Source: Megaleporinus macrocephalus
Taxonomy: Eukaryota; Chordata; Actinopteri; Characiformes; Anostomidae
DNA length: 64,000 nt
NCBI GenBank assembly: GCA_021613375.1
Contig: CM038704.1
Span: forward strand, 36,454,162-36,518,161
Direction of reading: 5' to 3'
The first letter of the stretch is position 1. The number at the start of each line of letters is the position of its first letter. A model generated the notes under the pieces. It made no database searches and was not told the DNA's origin. It worked only from the letters and a program-made list of their open reading frames with translations. Shown here in pieces: positions 49,126-60,913 of this stretch. The position numbers were made by a program, and so were the translations under genes.

Positions 49126-50436
49126 ATCGCTAGAATTTTGGTTTATTTTAAATATTCAACCAAACAAAATTTCAGACACCAGGCAGAATATGCAGAACCA
49201 CTTTATACAATCATTTTTACTGAGGCAGCGTTTAGAGGTATGACTATGGTAGAAATTAACTTTACGGTTGAAGGAGAAATACTAACCCGCATTCATGAAA
49301 GCTCAAGATGTAAACAAAATCATTCAGAATTGTTTGATGAATAATTCCTGGCAGTGGCAGTAGAAATATACCAGGGGTGACAAAGGGGATGGCAGGGAGT
49401 TTTGTCAGGGTGGCCCTATTAACGTGTAACCAGAGGGTTTTGCGGGGGTTGCCGGTTATATAGGAATGTGTCTACTGCTCACCAATACTACTTGCACTGA
49501 CCAATCAGATTTCAGGGAGGGTTCTTGCCAACTCAGCCACCGTTTTAGAACTGTGCCTAGAGTCCCTGTTCTAGGCAAACTGATAAGAAGTGGTGGTGAT
49601 AGGAAGCAGACATCAGAAGCATGTTTTTGTTTGTTTTTATTGGAGGGCCACATGCAAACAAAACTGTCCCCAAAGAAAACATATTATTCCAGGCTTTTTA
49701 TAATTTTACCATCATTGACATTTCATTTAAAATACATGTGTAGGTCCACAGTCAGTAAGGCTCATTTCTTTTAAATTTCCTTCGTTTTCACATCAAACCT
49801 CTGTTTGTTTACACCTCAGTGATTGAAGGATCAGTTGAATTCTCCCTCAGATGTCGGGTTTCTATCCAAGCCACTCTGAATGACTTTGTACGCGTGTCAA
49901 TCTGCCATGAATGCAACATTTTTTTGAAAAGTGGGTGGAATTCTCCTTTAACCTTATCATAAGTACTGCAGACTAAAGGTGTCGAAAAAGATTTTTTGAT
50001 TCCCTGAAGAACCTTCCAGAAGCGCATGTTCAGTTGATTTATGTCTTTAGACCCCTTCTTTAAAAGCTTCTTCAGAAAATCAAATGCTCAACTTGTATAT
50101 CATCAATGCAAAGAACATTTTTGCACCATTATTGGGTGAGAAAAATCCCAACATTAAGAGTGGATTAACTTTAATTGTATGTATGAATAATTCACTACTC
50201 TAAAATATGCATTAAGATATTCTGCTAACTGGAAGTAAGGGAGCTGAAGTTGAAACTGCTCACTGCTAGAAGGAGACAAGCTTATACAGAACATAAATGA
50301 ACAGTAAATTGTACCTCTGTTATCTATAGTAAGTTTTCCATGAGAATTTGCTAATTATTCAGAATACGTAATTAATATAATGCTTTATTCAGTGAAAATG
50401 AATGGAACTGGTGATGTTTACCTTAGATTGAATGTA

Positions 50437-51346
50437 CACTATATTGCCAAAAGTATTTCTTGTCTGCCTTCACACAAATATGAACTTAAGTGACATCCCA
50501 TTCTTGATCCATTGGGTTTAATACAATGTAGGTATACCCTGGTTTAGGAATTTGTTTATGGGAATTTTGACTGTTCTTCCAGAAGTGCATTTGTCAGGTC
50601 AGACACTGATGTTAGACAAGAAGGCCACTCTAATTCATCCCAAGTGTGTTCTATCGGGTTGAGGTCAGGACTCTGTGCAGGTCAGTCAAGTTCTTTTACA
50701 CCAAACTCGCTCATCTTTATGTACCTTGCTTTGTGCACTGGTGCTCAGTCATGTTGAAACAGGTAAGGGTCCGTCATTAAGAGCATTAAGAGTTCCTTTC
50801 ACTAGAACTAAGTGGCCAAGCCCAACTCTTGAAAAACAACCCTATTCTGTAATCCCCCCTCCACCAAACTTTACACAATGCAGCCAAATAAGTACCGTAC
50901 CTCCTGGCAACCACCAAACCTAGACTTGTCCATCAAATTGCCAGACGGAGAAGTGTGGTTCGTCACTCCAGAGAGTCCAGTGGCAGCATGCTTTACACCT
51001 CTGCAACGCTTTGCATTGCACTGATGTAAGGCTTGGATGCAGCTGCTCGGCCATGGAAACATATTCCATGAAGCTCTGAATCTGAGGGCCACAGAAAGTT
51101 GGTGACCTCTGCACACTATGCACCTCAGCATCCACTGTCCCTGCTCTGTCATTTTACGGGGCTACCACTGAGCTGAGTCGGTGTCTTTCCCAGTCACTTC
51201 CACTGGCAGTTGGCTGTGGAATATTTTGTTGCGAGAAAATTCCACCACTGGACTTGCACAGGTACCGTCCTATCACGATACCAGCAAGTCCAGCTCCTAA
51301 GAACAACCCATTCTTTCACAACTGTTTGTAGAAGCAGTCTGTATGA
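50437..51346 (-). mobile_element. Tc1-like transposon, truncated, minus strand
   Basis: The outer end cactatattgccaaaagtat starts at 50437 directly after a TA. The reverse strand carries decayed transposase: the frame at 50871-51152 reads MTEQGQWMLRCIV and then segments such as QCNAKRCRGVKHA and SVWQFDGQ-like pieces, matching the region just before the catalytic core of fish Tc1-like transposases. The helix-turn-helix-coding and 5' leader part (51150-51346) is recognisable against the copy at 54210. The distal inverted repeat is missing after about 51346. Frameshifts and deletions make it non-functional. Confidence 0.75.
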
Positions 51347-51493
51347 GTCAAAATTAGAGTATTACATTATTTTCTCTGAGTTAACTGCTCCAGGGATTTA
51401 TATTTACCTGTTGGGGCGGCTAAGGTGGGTCAGAACTGTAAGTATGATGTTATATAACCCAGAAATTTAAAAAGTAGTGCTGCTTCAGATTTT

Positions 51494-51866
51494 CACACTC
51501 AGTCAGAGACTACAGCTCATCCGTTGCTACACAGTTTGTGTTGGTCATCTGCTAGTCCTTTCTCAGTGGCCACAGGATGCTATTGGCTGGGTATTGATCG
51601 GTGGACTATTCTCAGTCTAGCAGTGACACAGAGGTGCACTACTGTGTCTGATCCACTCACACCAGGTCAACACACACTAACACATCATTACCACGACAGC
51701 ATCACTGCAGTGCTGAGAATGATCCACCAACCAAATAATACCTGCATTATGTGGGTCCTGACCATTGAATAACAGGGCAACAAAATATACAGAAAAACAG
51801 AAAAACTACAGTCAGTCTGTGGAACTACAAAGTGATCCTGCATTTTATGCTCACTTATTAGTAGAA
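51494..51866. mobile_element. Middle/right copy of the palindromic 'CACCGATCAG' family
   Basis: Contains cacaggatgctattggctgg, ggtggactattctcagtcta, ctgcagtgctgagaatgatc, ccaccaaccaaataatacct and ggaactacaaagtg in family order. The outer ends are lost. Confidence 0.6.
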
Positions 51867-51999
51867 TGTTTATCAGCTGTGTATCACAATTGAGGAAGGG
51901 TGTCCTAACAACCAATTAGCCCAACAACATCCTTAACTTGGATTGGCGGCCGTACCAGGAGATTTAGGCAGAGGACTGAGAATTGCTGATAATAGAACT

Positions 52000-52168
52000 A
52001 TATGCTAAATAAGCTTCTATACAAAAATAGGCTTTAATACAAAAAATTTTATTCTTTAAAAATCATCTGATACACTTAAATAATTGTGAAATGGACAATA
52101 TTGTTTGTAAATTGCATGAAAATTGCATGAAATTAAATTATAAAGTTATCCTAAACTCCTGAGCGGTA

Positions 52169-52170
<2 letters not shown>
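52000..52170 (+). mobile_element. Tc1-like terminal fragment ending at a (TA)n tract
   Basis: The stretch ends aaactcctgagcggtagtg, the reverse complement of a CACTACCG..CAAAAGTTT-type Tc1 end common in fish, and is followed immediately by (TA)n. The body is AT-rich and non-coding. The left limit is not defined. Confidence 0.4.

Positions 52171-52248
<78 letters not shown>
52171..52248. repeat. (TA)n microsatellite with one interruption
   Basis: About 38 TA units broken once by aa near 52210. It abuts a Tc1-like end at 52170. Confidence 0.95.
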
Positions 52249-52250
<2 letters not shown>

Positions 52251-52334
52251 TTATATATATTATCATTATGACAAATATCCAGAGTAAATGCTGTGTGCAG
52301 CACAGACAGCAGATAGACGGACTGGTAGACTCAA

Positions 52335-52520
52335 TTAGGTTGACAGTGCATCCCAGAACTGCAGGAGGGCGCATGGGGGAGAATCCATAGCATGAACATG
52401 ACGATCAAGGTGGTCCCAAAGATGCTCAATTGGTTTCAAGTCTGGGGAATTAGGGGTCCAGGGAATGACTTGGATGTCTTGTTTATGCTCTTCCAACCTA
52501 TGTCGGACATTTCTAGCCAT
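52335..52520 (-). pseudogene. Tc1-like transposase C-terminal fragment
   Basis: The minus-strand frame contains PWTPNSPDLKPIEHLWDHLD, the signature around the last acidic residue of the DD34E catalytic triad in Tc1/mariner transposases (consensus SPDLNPIEHLWD). Only the last 60 or so residues remain. Wording around the motif differs from the neighbouring copies, so it belongs to another Tc1-like subfamily. Confidence 0.8.
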
Positions 52521-52744
52521 GTGACGTGTCCCATCACACAGCTATCCCATCTGCCCCAGGGAAGACAATCAGCAAGTATGAGTGTACGTGATCTGTAAGG
52601 ATGGATTTATACCCAAAACGATTGAGTTTATACCCAAAACTTGGATGAGCAGGTCCAGAGAATGCCACAAAACACGAAAGCCGCATAAAAATGTAACATT
52701 ATAATGTAGCAGGATAATGTGTAATGTGATAATGCTATAATAAT

Positions 52745-53360
52745 GACTCGAGTGTTCTCTGGTGTGACAAATAACGCTCCTCCATCTGGCAACCCGAAGG
52801 ACAAGTCTGGGTTTAACGGTTGCCACTTGTCTGACTGCATTGTGCCAAGTGTAAAGTTTGGTGGAGGGGGGATTATGGTGTGGGGTTGTTTTTCAGGAGT
52901 TGGGCTCGGTCTCTTAGTTCCAGTGAAAGGAATTCTTAATGCTTCTGCAAACCAAGAGATTTCATGCTCCCAACTTTGTGAGGACAGTTTGGGAATGGTC
53001 CCTTCATGTTCCAACATGCATGCGTACCATTGCACACAAAACAAGCTCCATAAAGACATGCGAGTCCTGACCTCAACCTGATAGAACACCTTTGGGATTA
53101 ATTAGAGTGGAGACTATGAGCCAGTCCTTCTTGTCCAACATCAGTGTCTGACCTCACAAATGTGCTTCTGGAAGAACGGTCAAACATTCCAATCAACACA
53201 CTCCTAAATCGTGTGGAAAGCCTTCCAGGAAAAGATGAAGCTGTGAAAGCTGCAAAGGGTGGGCCGACATCATATTAAACCCTACGAATTAAGAATGGGA
53301 TGTCACTAAAGCTCATATGCTTGTGAACACAAACGAGCGAATACTCTTGGCAATATATTG
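52745..53360 (+). pseudogene. Tc1-like transposase remnant with 3' terminal repeat
   Basis: The frame 52743-53081 contains [18 protein letters not shown], the block around the second catalytic aspartate region of Tc1-like transposases, followed by LVPVKG and decayed text. Continuing nucleotides (53070-53280) still align to the SPDLNPIEHLWDEL and C-terminal regions but with stops and frameshifts. The element ends at 53360 with aatactcttggcaatatattg before TA, the counterpart of the end at 54210. The 5' half is missing. Same subfamily as 50437-51346 and 54210-55070. Confidence 0.8.
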
Positions 53361-54209
53361 TAATTCACAAAGCCATTGGTAGGTCTTCCTCTAACAGCCC
53401 ACAATGTTAAAAACAAAGATTGCTTAATAGTCTTTGGCCTGGACAATTGGTTTTATCGGAAGACATTTAATTGGTGTAGAACTTACATAATGTTGTGTTT
53501 GTATAAATTATAAAGATTCTTTTTATATCTAAACTGGAAAAACGACTTGCGGTTTGAAAAGTGAAACTAAAGTGCCATGTCCCCGAAAACACTGCAATGT
53601 CCATTAAATCTGTGGTCCATTAAGAAGCTAACGGTCTGTTTGTATTTGAGCCCTGATGATCAGAGATCTTTTTATTCATATGGTTAAAGGACACTTACTC
53701 TAGAATACCTCATGAGAGAAAATGTCCTGTCACTTGATGTCCACTGAAATTTAGATTCCCTTCATGAAAGCTTGTCTCCAGGTTTCTGGGATTAATCTGC
53801 ACAACGATCAGAGCATGACTGAGCCTTATTTTTGAGATAAGACCTCTTGTAAATGCTTCTATTGTTTGAAAGTTGATAAAAATCAGTATCCTTCAAGAAC
53901 TTTTTGGGGGCAAGACAACCTCAGATAACCTGTTCTTTGGTAAATATCAACATAGCCAGTAAAAATATGAAGTTTCAAAAGTGGCATTGTGGGAAATCTG
54001 GATTGACTGGAAGTGAAAATCATAATTACAATACAGAGATTACAATGATTGTAATGTACTAAACTCCTCACAGATAGCTCAGATACACGAGGCCAGAAAA
54101 CAAATATCAGCATTACTGCACCCACCAAATAACAATTACAATAACAATACACACACTGCAGATTCATACAAATATAATAAAAACATTCAGTAAAACTATT
54201 TCACAGTTA

Positions 54210-55070
54210 CACTATATTGCCAAAAGTATTCAGTCACCCATCTAAATCATTAAATTCAGGTGTTCCAATCACTTCCATGGCCACAGGTGTATAAGACCAA
54301 GTACCTAGGCATGCAGACTTATTCTACAAACATCACTGGAAAAATGGGTCGCTCTCAGGAGCTCAGTAAATTCCAGCCTGGTACTGTGATAAGATTCTAC
54401 CTGTGCAACAAGACCGTCAACAGGTCATAAAATTTCCTCACTACTAAATATTCCACAGTCAACTGTCAGTGGTATTATATCAAAGTGGAAGTGATTGGGA
54501 ACGACAGCAGCTCAGTCACAAAGTTTTAGCCACGTAAAATGACAGAGTGGGGTCAGCAGATCACTACAGACCTCCAAACTTCATGTGGGCTTCAGATTAG
54601 CTAGAACAATCAGTAGAGATCTTCATGGAATGGAGAACGGTACTTGTCTGACTGCATTGTGACAAGTGTAAAGTTTGTTGGTTATTATGGTTTGGGGTAT
54701 GGTGTCAAAAGTTGGGCTTGGCCCGTTAGTTGCAGTGAAAGGAACTCCTAATGCTTCTGCATATGAAGAGATTATGCAGAATTTCATGCTCCCAAACTTT
54801 GTGGGGACAGTTTGGGGACGGACCCTTCCTGTCCCAACATGACTGCTCAGCAGTGCACAAAGCAAGCTCCATAAAGACATGGAGGAGTAAGTTTGGTGTG
54901 GAAGAACTTGACTGACCTCAACCCAACAGAACACCTTTGGGATGAATTAAAATGGAGATTGTGAGTCAGGCCTTCTCGTTCATATTAAACCCTGTGGATT
55001 AAGAATGGGATGTCACTCAGGTTCACATGTGTGTGAAGGCAGACGAGCGAATACTTTTGGCAGTATAGTG
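54210..55070 (+). mobile_element. Tc1-like element with both ends, internally deleted
   Basis: The terminal repeats are cactatattgccaaaagtatt at 54210-54230 and its near-perfect reverse complement (one mismatch in 21) at 55050-55070. Both ends abut TA, the Tc1/mariner target. The body encodes a transposase start (MGRSQELSKFQPGTVIRFYL from 54345) that soon hits a stop, then jumps to the SVKF region and TEHLWDELKW near 54930-54960. The catalytic core is deleted. At 861 bp it is about half the usual autonomous size. Confidence 0.85.
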
Positions 55071-55629
55071 TACTACTACCAGACTGTAAAAACAACACAC
55101 ACTGCAGATTTATACTGGATTATAATCACTCCAAAATTCTTACTCTTAGAGTTATAACTGAATATTAAATACTGGTTATATTTATCAGATAAAGACCAGG
55201 ATCCTCATAGCTGTTGTTTCCAGCAGAAATCTGACACATGACCCCTGACTATTCAAGCATTCATAGTGAAAGGGACAGCGTAGGAGAGGAACTAAGGGAG
55301 GAATGATCTGACCTGTGTTCCTTCTAGCAATCATCTGCTCTCTGGAGTGGAGACAGCGTGTGCTTTTGTGTTTGCTGCTTGTTGTCATGGCTGACATGGC
55401 AAAGCGCATGAAGACAAAAATAAATATATGAACAAATGAACAAACAAATAAAAATAAATAAACACATGGTTCTCTGCATGTGCAAAACATATCTAGATAT
55501 TTCAGTGGTGGCGTTAAGAGTGCGTTTTCTATGCTAGCTTACATTACAGCTGCCCTCCCCGACTTTCTGCATCCCTGATAAACAACACAAAGTTATCATT
55601 CTGATATGCTGCTTATTCTTCATCTTGGA

Positions 55630-55806
55630 ATCTTTCTTTCTTTCTTTCTTTCTTTTCTTTAATTTTTTGTCTCGCACTCATTATTTTTTAATGTTGGTCT
55701 GTCACTTTCTTTTTTTCTTACTATCTTTCTTCTCTAATTTTTATCTGTAAATTTTATCCCTTCCATTCTGTTACTTCTTTTCTTCCCTTACTTTCTCATT
55801 TTGACT

Positions 55807-55846
<40 letters not shown>

Positions 55847-55860
55847 CCTTCTCTTTTTTT
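55630..55860. repeat. (TTTC)n-rich pyrimidine tract
   Basis: Two clean (TTTC)n runs (about 55631-55660 and 55806-55841) joined by T/C-rich sequence. Confidence 0.92.
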
Positions 55861-55867
55861 CCTTCTC

Positions 55868-56018
55868 AACGCGCTGTAGATTCACAAACGCACTGTAGAT
55901 TCACACACACGCTGCAAACCGAAAACACTTTCATCAAAACGGCAACATGTGCACTACATTTAACAAACGCGCTGCAAAAACATGAACGCGCTGCAAAAAC
56001 ATGAACGCGCTGCAAAAC
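55868..56018 (+). repeat. 'aacgcgctgcaaa' tandem repeats
   Basis: aacgcgctgtagattcac twice, then after 60 bp aacgcgctgcaaaaacatg repeats in 19-bp steps (about 55965-56018). Similar acgcgctgcaaa strings are dispersed in fish genomes. It directly precedes the fold-back element at 56087. Confidence 0.7.
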
Positions 56019-56086
56019 CATCCACAACACAATGGAAGAGTTTCTGGAGGACACTTAAAGGATGTGGGACCATATACGACAACGCA

Positions 56087-56306
56087 ATGTAAACAGAACC
56101 ACACAGAGCCGCGGTAGCATCTAATGAGAAGTTAGTTTGGCTATATTTGCTAACTATCCAGACTTTCTTCTCATTAGACGCTAGTGATGGCCAGATCAAG
56201 CCTCTTAAAGCGTTGAAGCTTTTCCTCCGACACAAGCTCTGAAGCATCGGTATCATTTGCCAACACTATTAGACGCTACCGCGGCTCTGCGTGGTTCTGT
56301 TTACAT
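56087..56306. mobile_element. Fold-back (inverted-repeat) element
   Basis: Arms of 38 bp at 56087-56124 and 56269-56306 are reverse complements with two mismatches. Both mismatches are CG versus CA (cacgcag/cacacag and agcgtc/agcatc), as expected from CpG decay. A partial third copy of the arm's inner end (cattagacgctag) lies at about 56175. Total span is 220 bp with no coding content. The outer flanks show no obvious target duplication. Confidence 0.6.
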
Positions 56307-57764
56307 TTCACAAGAATGAGCTGTATTACACTAACACACTTATTACCAAATGAAATACAAACTGAAAGACAAACCTGGATTTTGTTAATGTATAGTATTA
56401 AAGTAGAATTCTTTTGCATATTTCAACCAAATAAACACAGTAGCTGCAAAATCAACAGCTACTCAAAAATCAACAGCTGCAAAAACACATCCTGCCTATA
56501 AGGGAGCTTCCTCCATTAAAATACTGATGGAATGTATAACAATTAAAAATTTATTATCTAAAGGATATGACCTGCGATTCCAGGTAAGTCAGCATGGATG
56601 AAAGTGTTTCACTGGTATTTACAGGCTTATTTTAATGTTCTGCAGGATTGTTTGATATTACAGAAGCTGTCTGTTTGCTATGTTTATCTCAGCACGGCCA
56701 ACTTCTTGGAGAGCTGTGAGTTGTTTTCACAGCAGGTGCTCCTCACCCACCTCCCTTTTCACCCTCATTGCTTGCTAGCAGCAACATTTTACACACAAAA
56801 AGACCACATAGTCCTGGTTGATCTGATAGAAGAGATATGAAGAACACATGTATTGCATTTAATTTTATTAATTAAAATGTTTATTCATGCCAGTACTGCA
56901 TGTTTGTCCCTCCTTGTAGTCACCGCCTTGATCACTGCACAGCTAATCAAATGGTTTCAGCCTGTACTGGCCACACATGGTGACTTAAATCATCTGTTTA
57001 TTATGACTGGCATGAAAGGTTTCATATAGGCGTTTCTGGCTGCACCTCACTGGCTCACTGTTCACTGATGAAACATGACTACCACCCCCACTGACCTCCT
57101 GCTGAGCAAGAACAAACAGAAGACTTTCCTTCCACTGAAAGTCATCAAGATTTTGTGGAGATAATGATTAAAATTCAGGGAACGCAGAGTCATCTTGTCT
57201 GCTTCTGACACACACAATCAGCGTGTAAAAGGAGCTGTTGGGCTCAGACTGAGGCTGTAATCATGCGTTAGGCTATGCCAGAAAAGGCGAGAGGCAGCAG
57301 AGGTAGTGAGGTCTGTCTACTGCTCCGTCTGGCTGTCTGTTAACATGACATTCACACTACATCCTCAATCTCAATCCGCATCTCAGAGTTGGGCTAGAGA
57401 ACTGACAAGCCTGTTAAACCAGTGTGAACAAAAATCCAGAGATTTCTCCACAACTATTCACACTTCTTCACAAAGACAGCTGAGATAAGATGCAGCTTTC
57501 TTCATCAAGCATTTCTGACAGATAAACACAATATACACACCGCATTTAATCACAACAACACAACTTTTATTAGTTAGCGTTTGATACAAATCACTTTAGT
57601 TCTGTAAAGTATGAATATTTCCAGCACAATATATTCTATTACTCTCTTTACTCTATGTAAATAAAGAAATGCACAGTTCTATACATTTACACACAAACAT
57701 TAAGATTCTTACCATCCTATTATTCTGTTCAATTACTTCCCTCATTTCTTTCTAGCTTTCCTTT

Positions 57765-57968
57765 TCTTCCTTTCTTTCTGTTCTCTCCTCTTTTCTATCA
57801 CTTTTCTTCTTTCTTTCTTTCTTTCTTTCTTTTTTCTTTCTTTCTTTCTGTTTCATCCATTAATTTTTGTCTCTCACAGTCTCTCACTTCTTTCTTTTTT
57901 TCTTTCTTTCTACCCTTTTTCTTGGTTTGTTTCTTTCTTTCTCTCATTTTCTTATTTTGTTCCATTCT

Positions 57969-58036
<68 letters not shown>

Positions 58037-58283
58037 TCATTTTCTTTCTTTCTCTCTTTTTTCCATACTTCTTTCTTTCTTTCTTTCCTTTTTTTCTTTT
58101 TCTCTTTCTGATCTCTCCTTCTCTTGTTTCTATCTTTCTTTTTTCATCCTTTATGTTCTTCATTTTTGTCTTTCACTTTGTCTCTCACTTTCACTCATCT
58201 TTCTTTCTTCCTTTCTTTCTTTCTTTCTTTTTCTTTCTTTCTTTCATGTTTCTTTCTTTCTTTCTCTCTTTTTTCCATCCTTC

Positions 58284-58342
<59 letters not shown>
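57765..58342. repeat. Long (CTTT)n pyrimidine tract
   Basis: About 570 bp of nearly pure pyrimidine on the plus strand, with clean (TTTC)n blocks at about 57968-58037 and 58280-58341. Long frames on both strands (SFFL-rich on plus, KERKK-rich on minus, up to 201 codons) come from the repeat and are not genes. Confidence 0.95.
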
Positions 58343-59414
58343 GTCCCTGCTGAATGATGTGACCTGCACAGTTTTAACACAGGACACAGCAGAAATGACA
58401 ACAGAGCAACAAAAACAGCAAACAGATGAAAGAAGAGCATCTCTAGATCAGAACATTATGTTATTGAAATAATTCACTCCAAATTTGTCATTAGGCAGCA
58501 TAAATTAAACAATGTTAAAGTAATCTTACAATATAATCTTCCAACAGCCTTACAATAAATCATACTGAACATACTGCCTGCGCTGAAAATGTTTTCACTT
58601 GGCTAGATATTTATTTAATGTATTATAGAAGGTACACAGAGGACTTTTTCTGGTTATACAGACCAAATGAGCAGAACAGTGGGCTGAAAATGCTGCTGCG
58701 GCTGTAAAATTGAAAATGCTAATGTTATCACACTGTTACACTGTCACTTTTGCACAATAGAGAGAGTTATCCAACACAGGGTGACGCGAATGCACAATGC
58801 TGTGATTTCACAGCTGCCTTCAGGTGCCGCTGTCTGTGTTTATCTACAAGAGAAACATCTGCTATGACACCAAATGAGCATAACATACGAATCCCCGGTT
58901 AGCAGGAAGAACAGGCTGGCAGTCAAACATTATTTTTTTTTAATTAAATGCGAATGTGATTTCACAATCTAGCAACTGGCTGCACAGGGGACTGATGTGA
59001 GCCACACAATTTCTTATTTAAGGAGAGAGAGAACGAGAGGGAGAGAGCAAAACACTCCATTAAAATAGTCAATTCATGAAAATGAAGGAGATCTGGTGGT
59101 GGTTAGATACAGCAGCGAAACAGAATCTGGAGCTGGAGTGATTAGTGACCTCAGCACCGCAACTCATTCAGCACAATTTCAACGCAAATGCTCCATCATA
59201 AACTTGCTTGGGCTTTTTTCCCAGCAGCACTATGGACTCTCAACATACACTCCCCTTAATAGTTATAGAAATAATAGTGAGATGGACTGGCAAATATGCT
59301 GCTCTATAAAAAAAACTCCCAGTCCACTGCTTTACAGTGACCTCAGGGTGAGATAGACTATCACCCATCACGCATCCAGAACTCCAAATATATTCCACAT
59401 TTACTGAGTTTAGA

Positions 59415-60232
59415 GTTATTCATTCCATCTAAAGATAAACTGTAGAACTTATATCACAATACCTACACTAAGAGAGAATTATACACTCAACCCAATAAGA
59501 AAGTATAGAATTAAATTCAGTTTATATTACAATACATTTAGAGTGAGTTATACATTCAACTTTATGAGAAACTGTAGACTCAGGTTATATCACAATACCT
59601 ACATTTAGAGTGAGTTATACATTTAACCTAATGAGAAACTGTAGACTGAGTTAATATTACAATACCTACATTTAGAGTGAGTTATACATTCAACCTAATG
59701 AGAAACTGTACACTCAGTTCACATCACAATACCTACATTTAGAGCGAGTTATACATTCAACCTCATGAGAAATTGTAGACTCAGTTCATATCACAATACC
59801 TACATTTAGAGTGAGATATACATTCAACCTTATGAGAAATTGTAGACTCAGTTCATATCACAATACCTACATTTAGAGTGAATTATACATTCAGCCTAAT
59901 GAGTAACTGTAGACTGAGTTTATATTACAATACCTACATTTAGAGTGAGTTATACATTCAACCTAATGAGAAACTGTAGACTCAGTTCATATCACAATAC
60001 CTACATTTAGAGTGAAATATACTTTCAACCTAATGAGAAACTGTAGACTGAGTTTATATCACAGTACCTACATTTAGAGTGAGTTATACATTCAACCAAA
60101 TGAGAATTTGTAGACTCAGTTCATATCACAATACCTACATTTAGAGTGAGATATACATTCAGCCTTATGAGAAACTGCACACTCAGTTCATATCACAATA
60201 CCTACATATAAAGCTCCTTATACATTCAGCTT
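59415..60232 (+). repeat. 67-bp minisatellite, about 12 copies
   Basis: The motif acctacattt recurs at 59597, 59664, 59731, 59798, 59865, 59932, 59999, 60066, 60133 and 60200, exactly 67 bp apart. Two more diverged units precede them (59461, 59533; spacings 72 and 64). Each unit carries gagtgagttatacattcaac, taatgagaaactgtagactc and agttcatatcacaat blocks. Edge units are the most diverged. Confidence 0.92.
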
Positions 60233-60913
60233 AATGATCTACACCATCTGGTGCAGGTACATATGGAACCTGGACTGCAATTAAACTGTTAACTAGTTGA
60301 TGCATCTACAGTGAACCTACTGTGTGGTTTAATATTGGATGGATAGTATAACTGATGTTGTGGACTGAAGATTTGATCTAAGAACTGATGTGGGATTGGA
60401 AATACATGCAACAATATGGGTAAAAGTCGAAACTTTGCAGCATTGTATTGGAAAGAACCACCATAATTAAATATGTAGTCTGCTAATTAATACTCTTCCC
60501 CATTAAGCCTACGTTAGAGAAATTTTCACCTTTAATTAACTAAAATCTGCTCCGGAGATGTTGGGACATAGTTTCCTATGACTGTAGCTCTGTGTTGCCT
60601 TTATTGTTGGTTATGACCCATGTAAACATGTGCCCACATTGAGGGTACACACCACACTGCTAAAGAAATGCTTATGGTTATGTTAAATAAGAAATACCAA
60701 TAGAGGTCTAATGAAGTATGTTTCTGTACTGCAACAAGCAAAATCTTAGCCCCTTATATATAGTCTATTATTTAACATAAGAAATTATACTCGAGAAAAA
60801 AACTTTATTATCTGTCAATAAAATAATACACCTTTCAATAGGTAATAAACATCTGGAATGGTGACATGAGAAACTGAAAATGATAAATTTTAGGTGTTTG
60901 GACTACATATAAG

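Larger units (their letters stand above)
40111..50436. other. Upstream flank, second part: repeats and unique AT-rich DNA
   Basis: Between listed repeats, the stretches 40111-43549, 44214-44689, 44867-45483, 46721-47969 and 49126-50436 hold no gene I can support. 47130-47345 is a GC-richer unique segment. 48590-48665 has a short direct repeat of cagggccaattgcttcg. Confidence 0.4.

Noticed and set aside
57798..58472. Long frames of 121-201 codons on both strands (KERKK-rich and SFFL-rich)
   Set aside because: They are translations of the (CTTT)n tract. Every frame is open because the repeat lacks stops.
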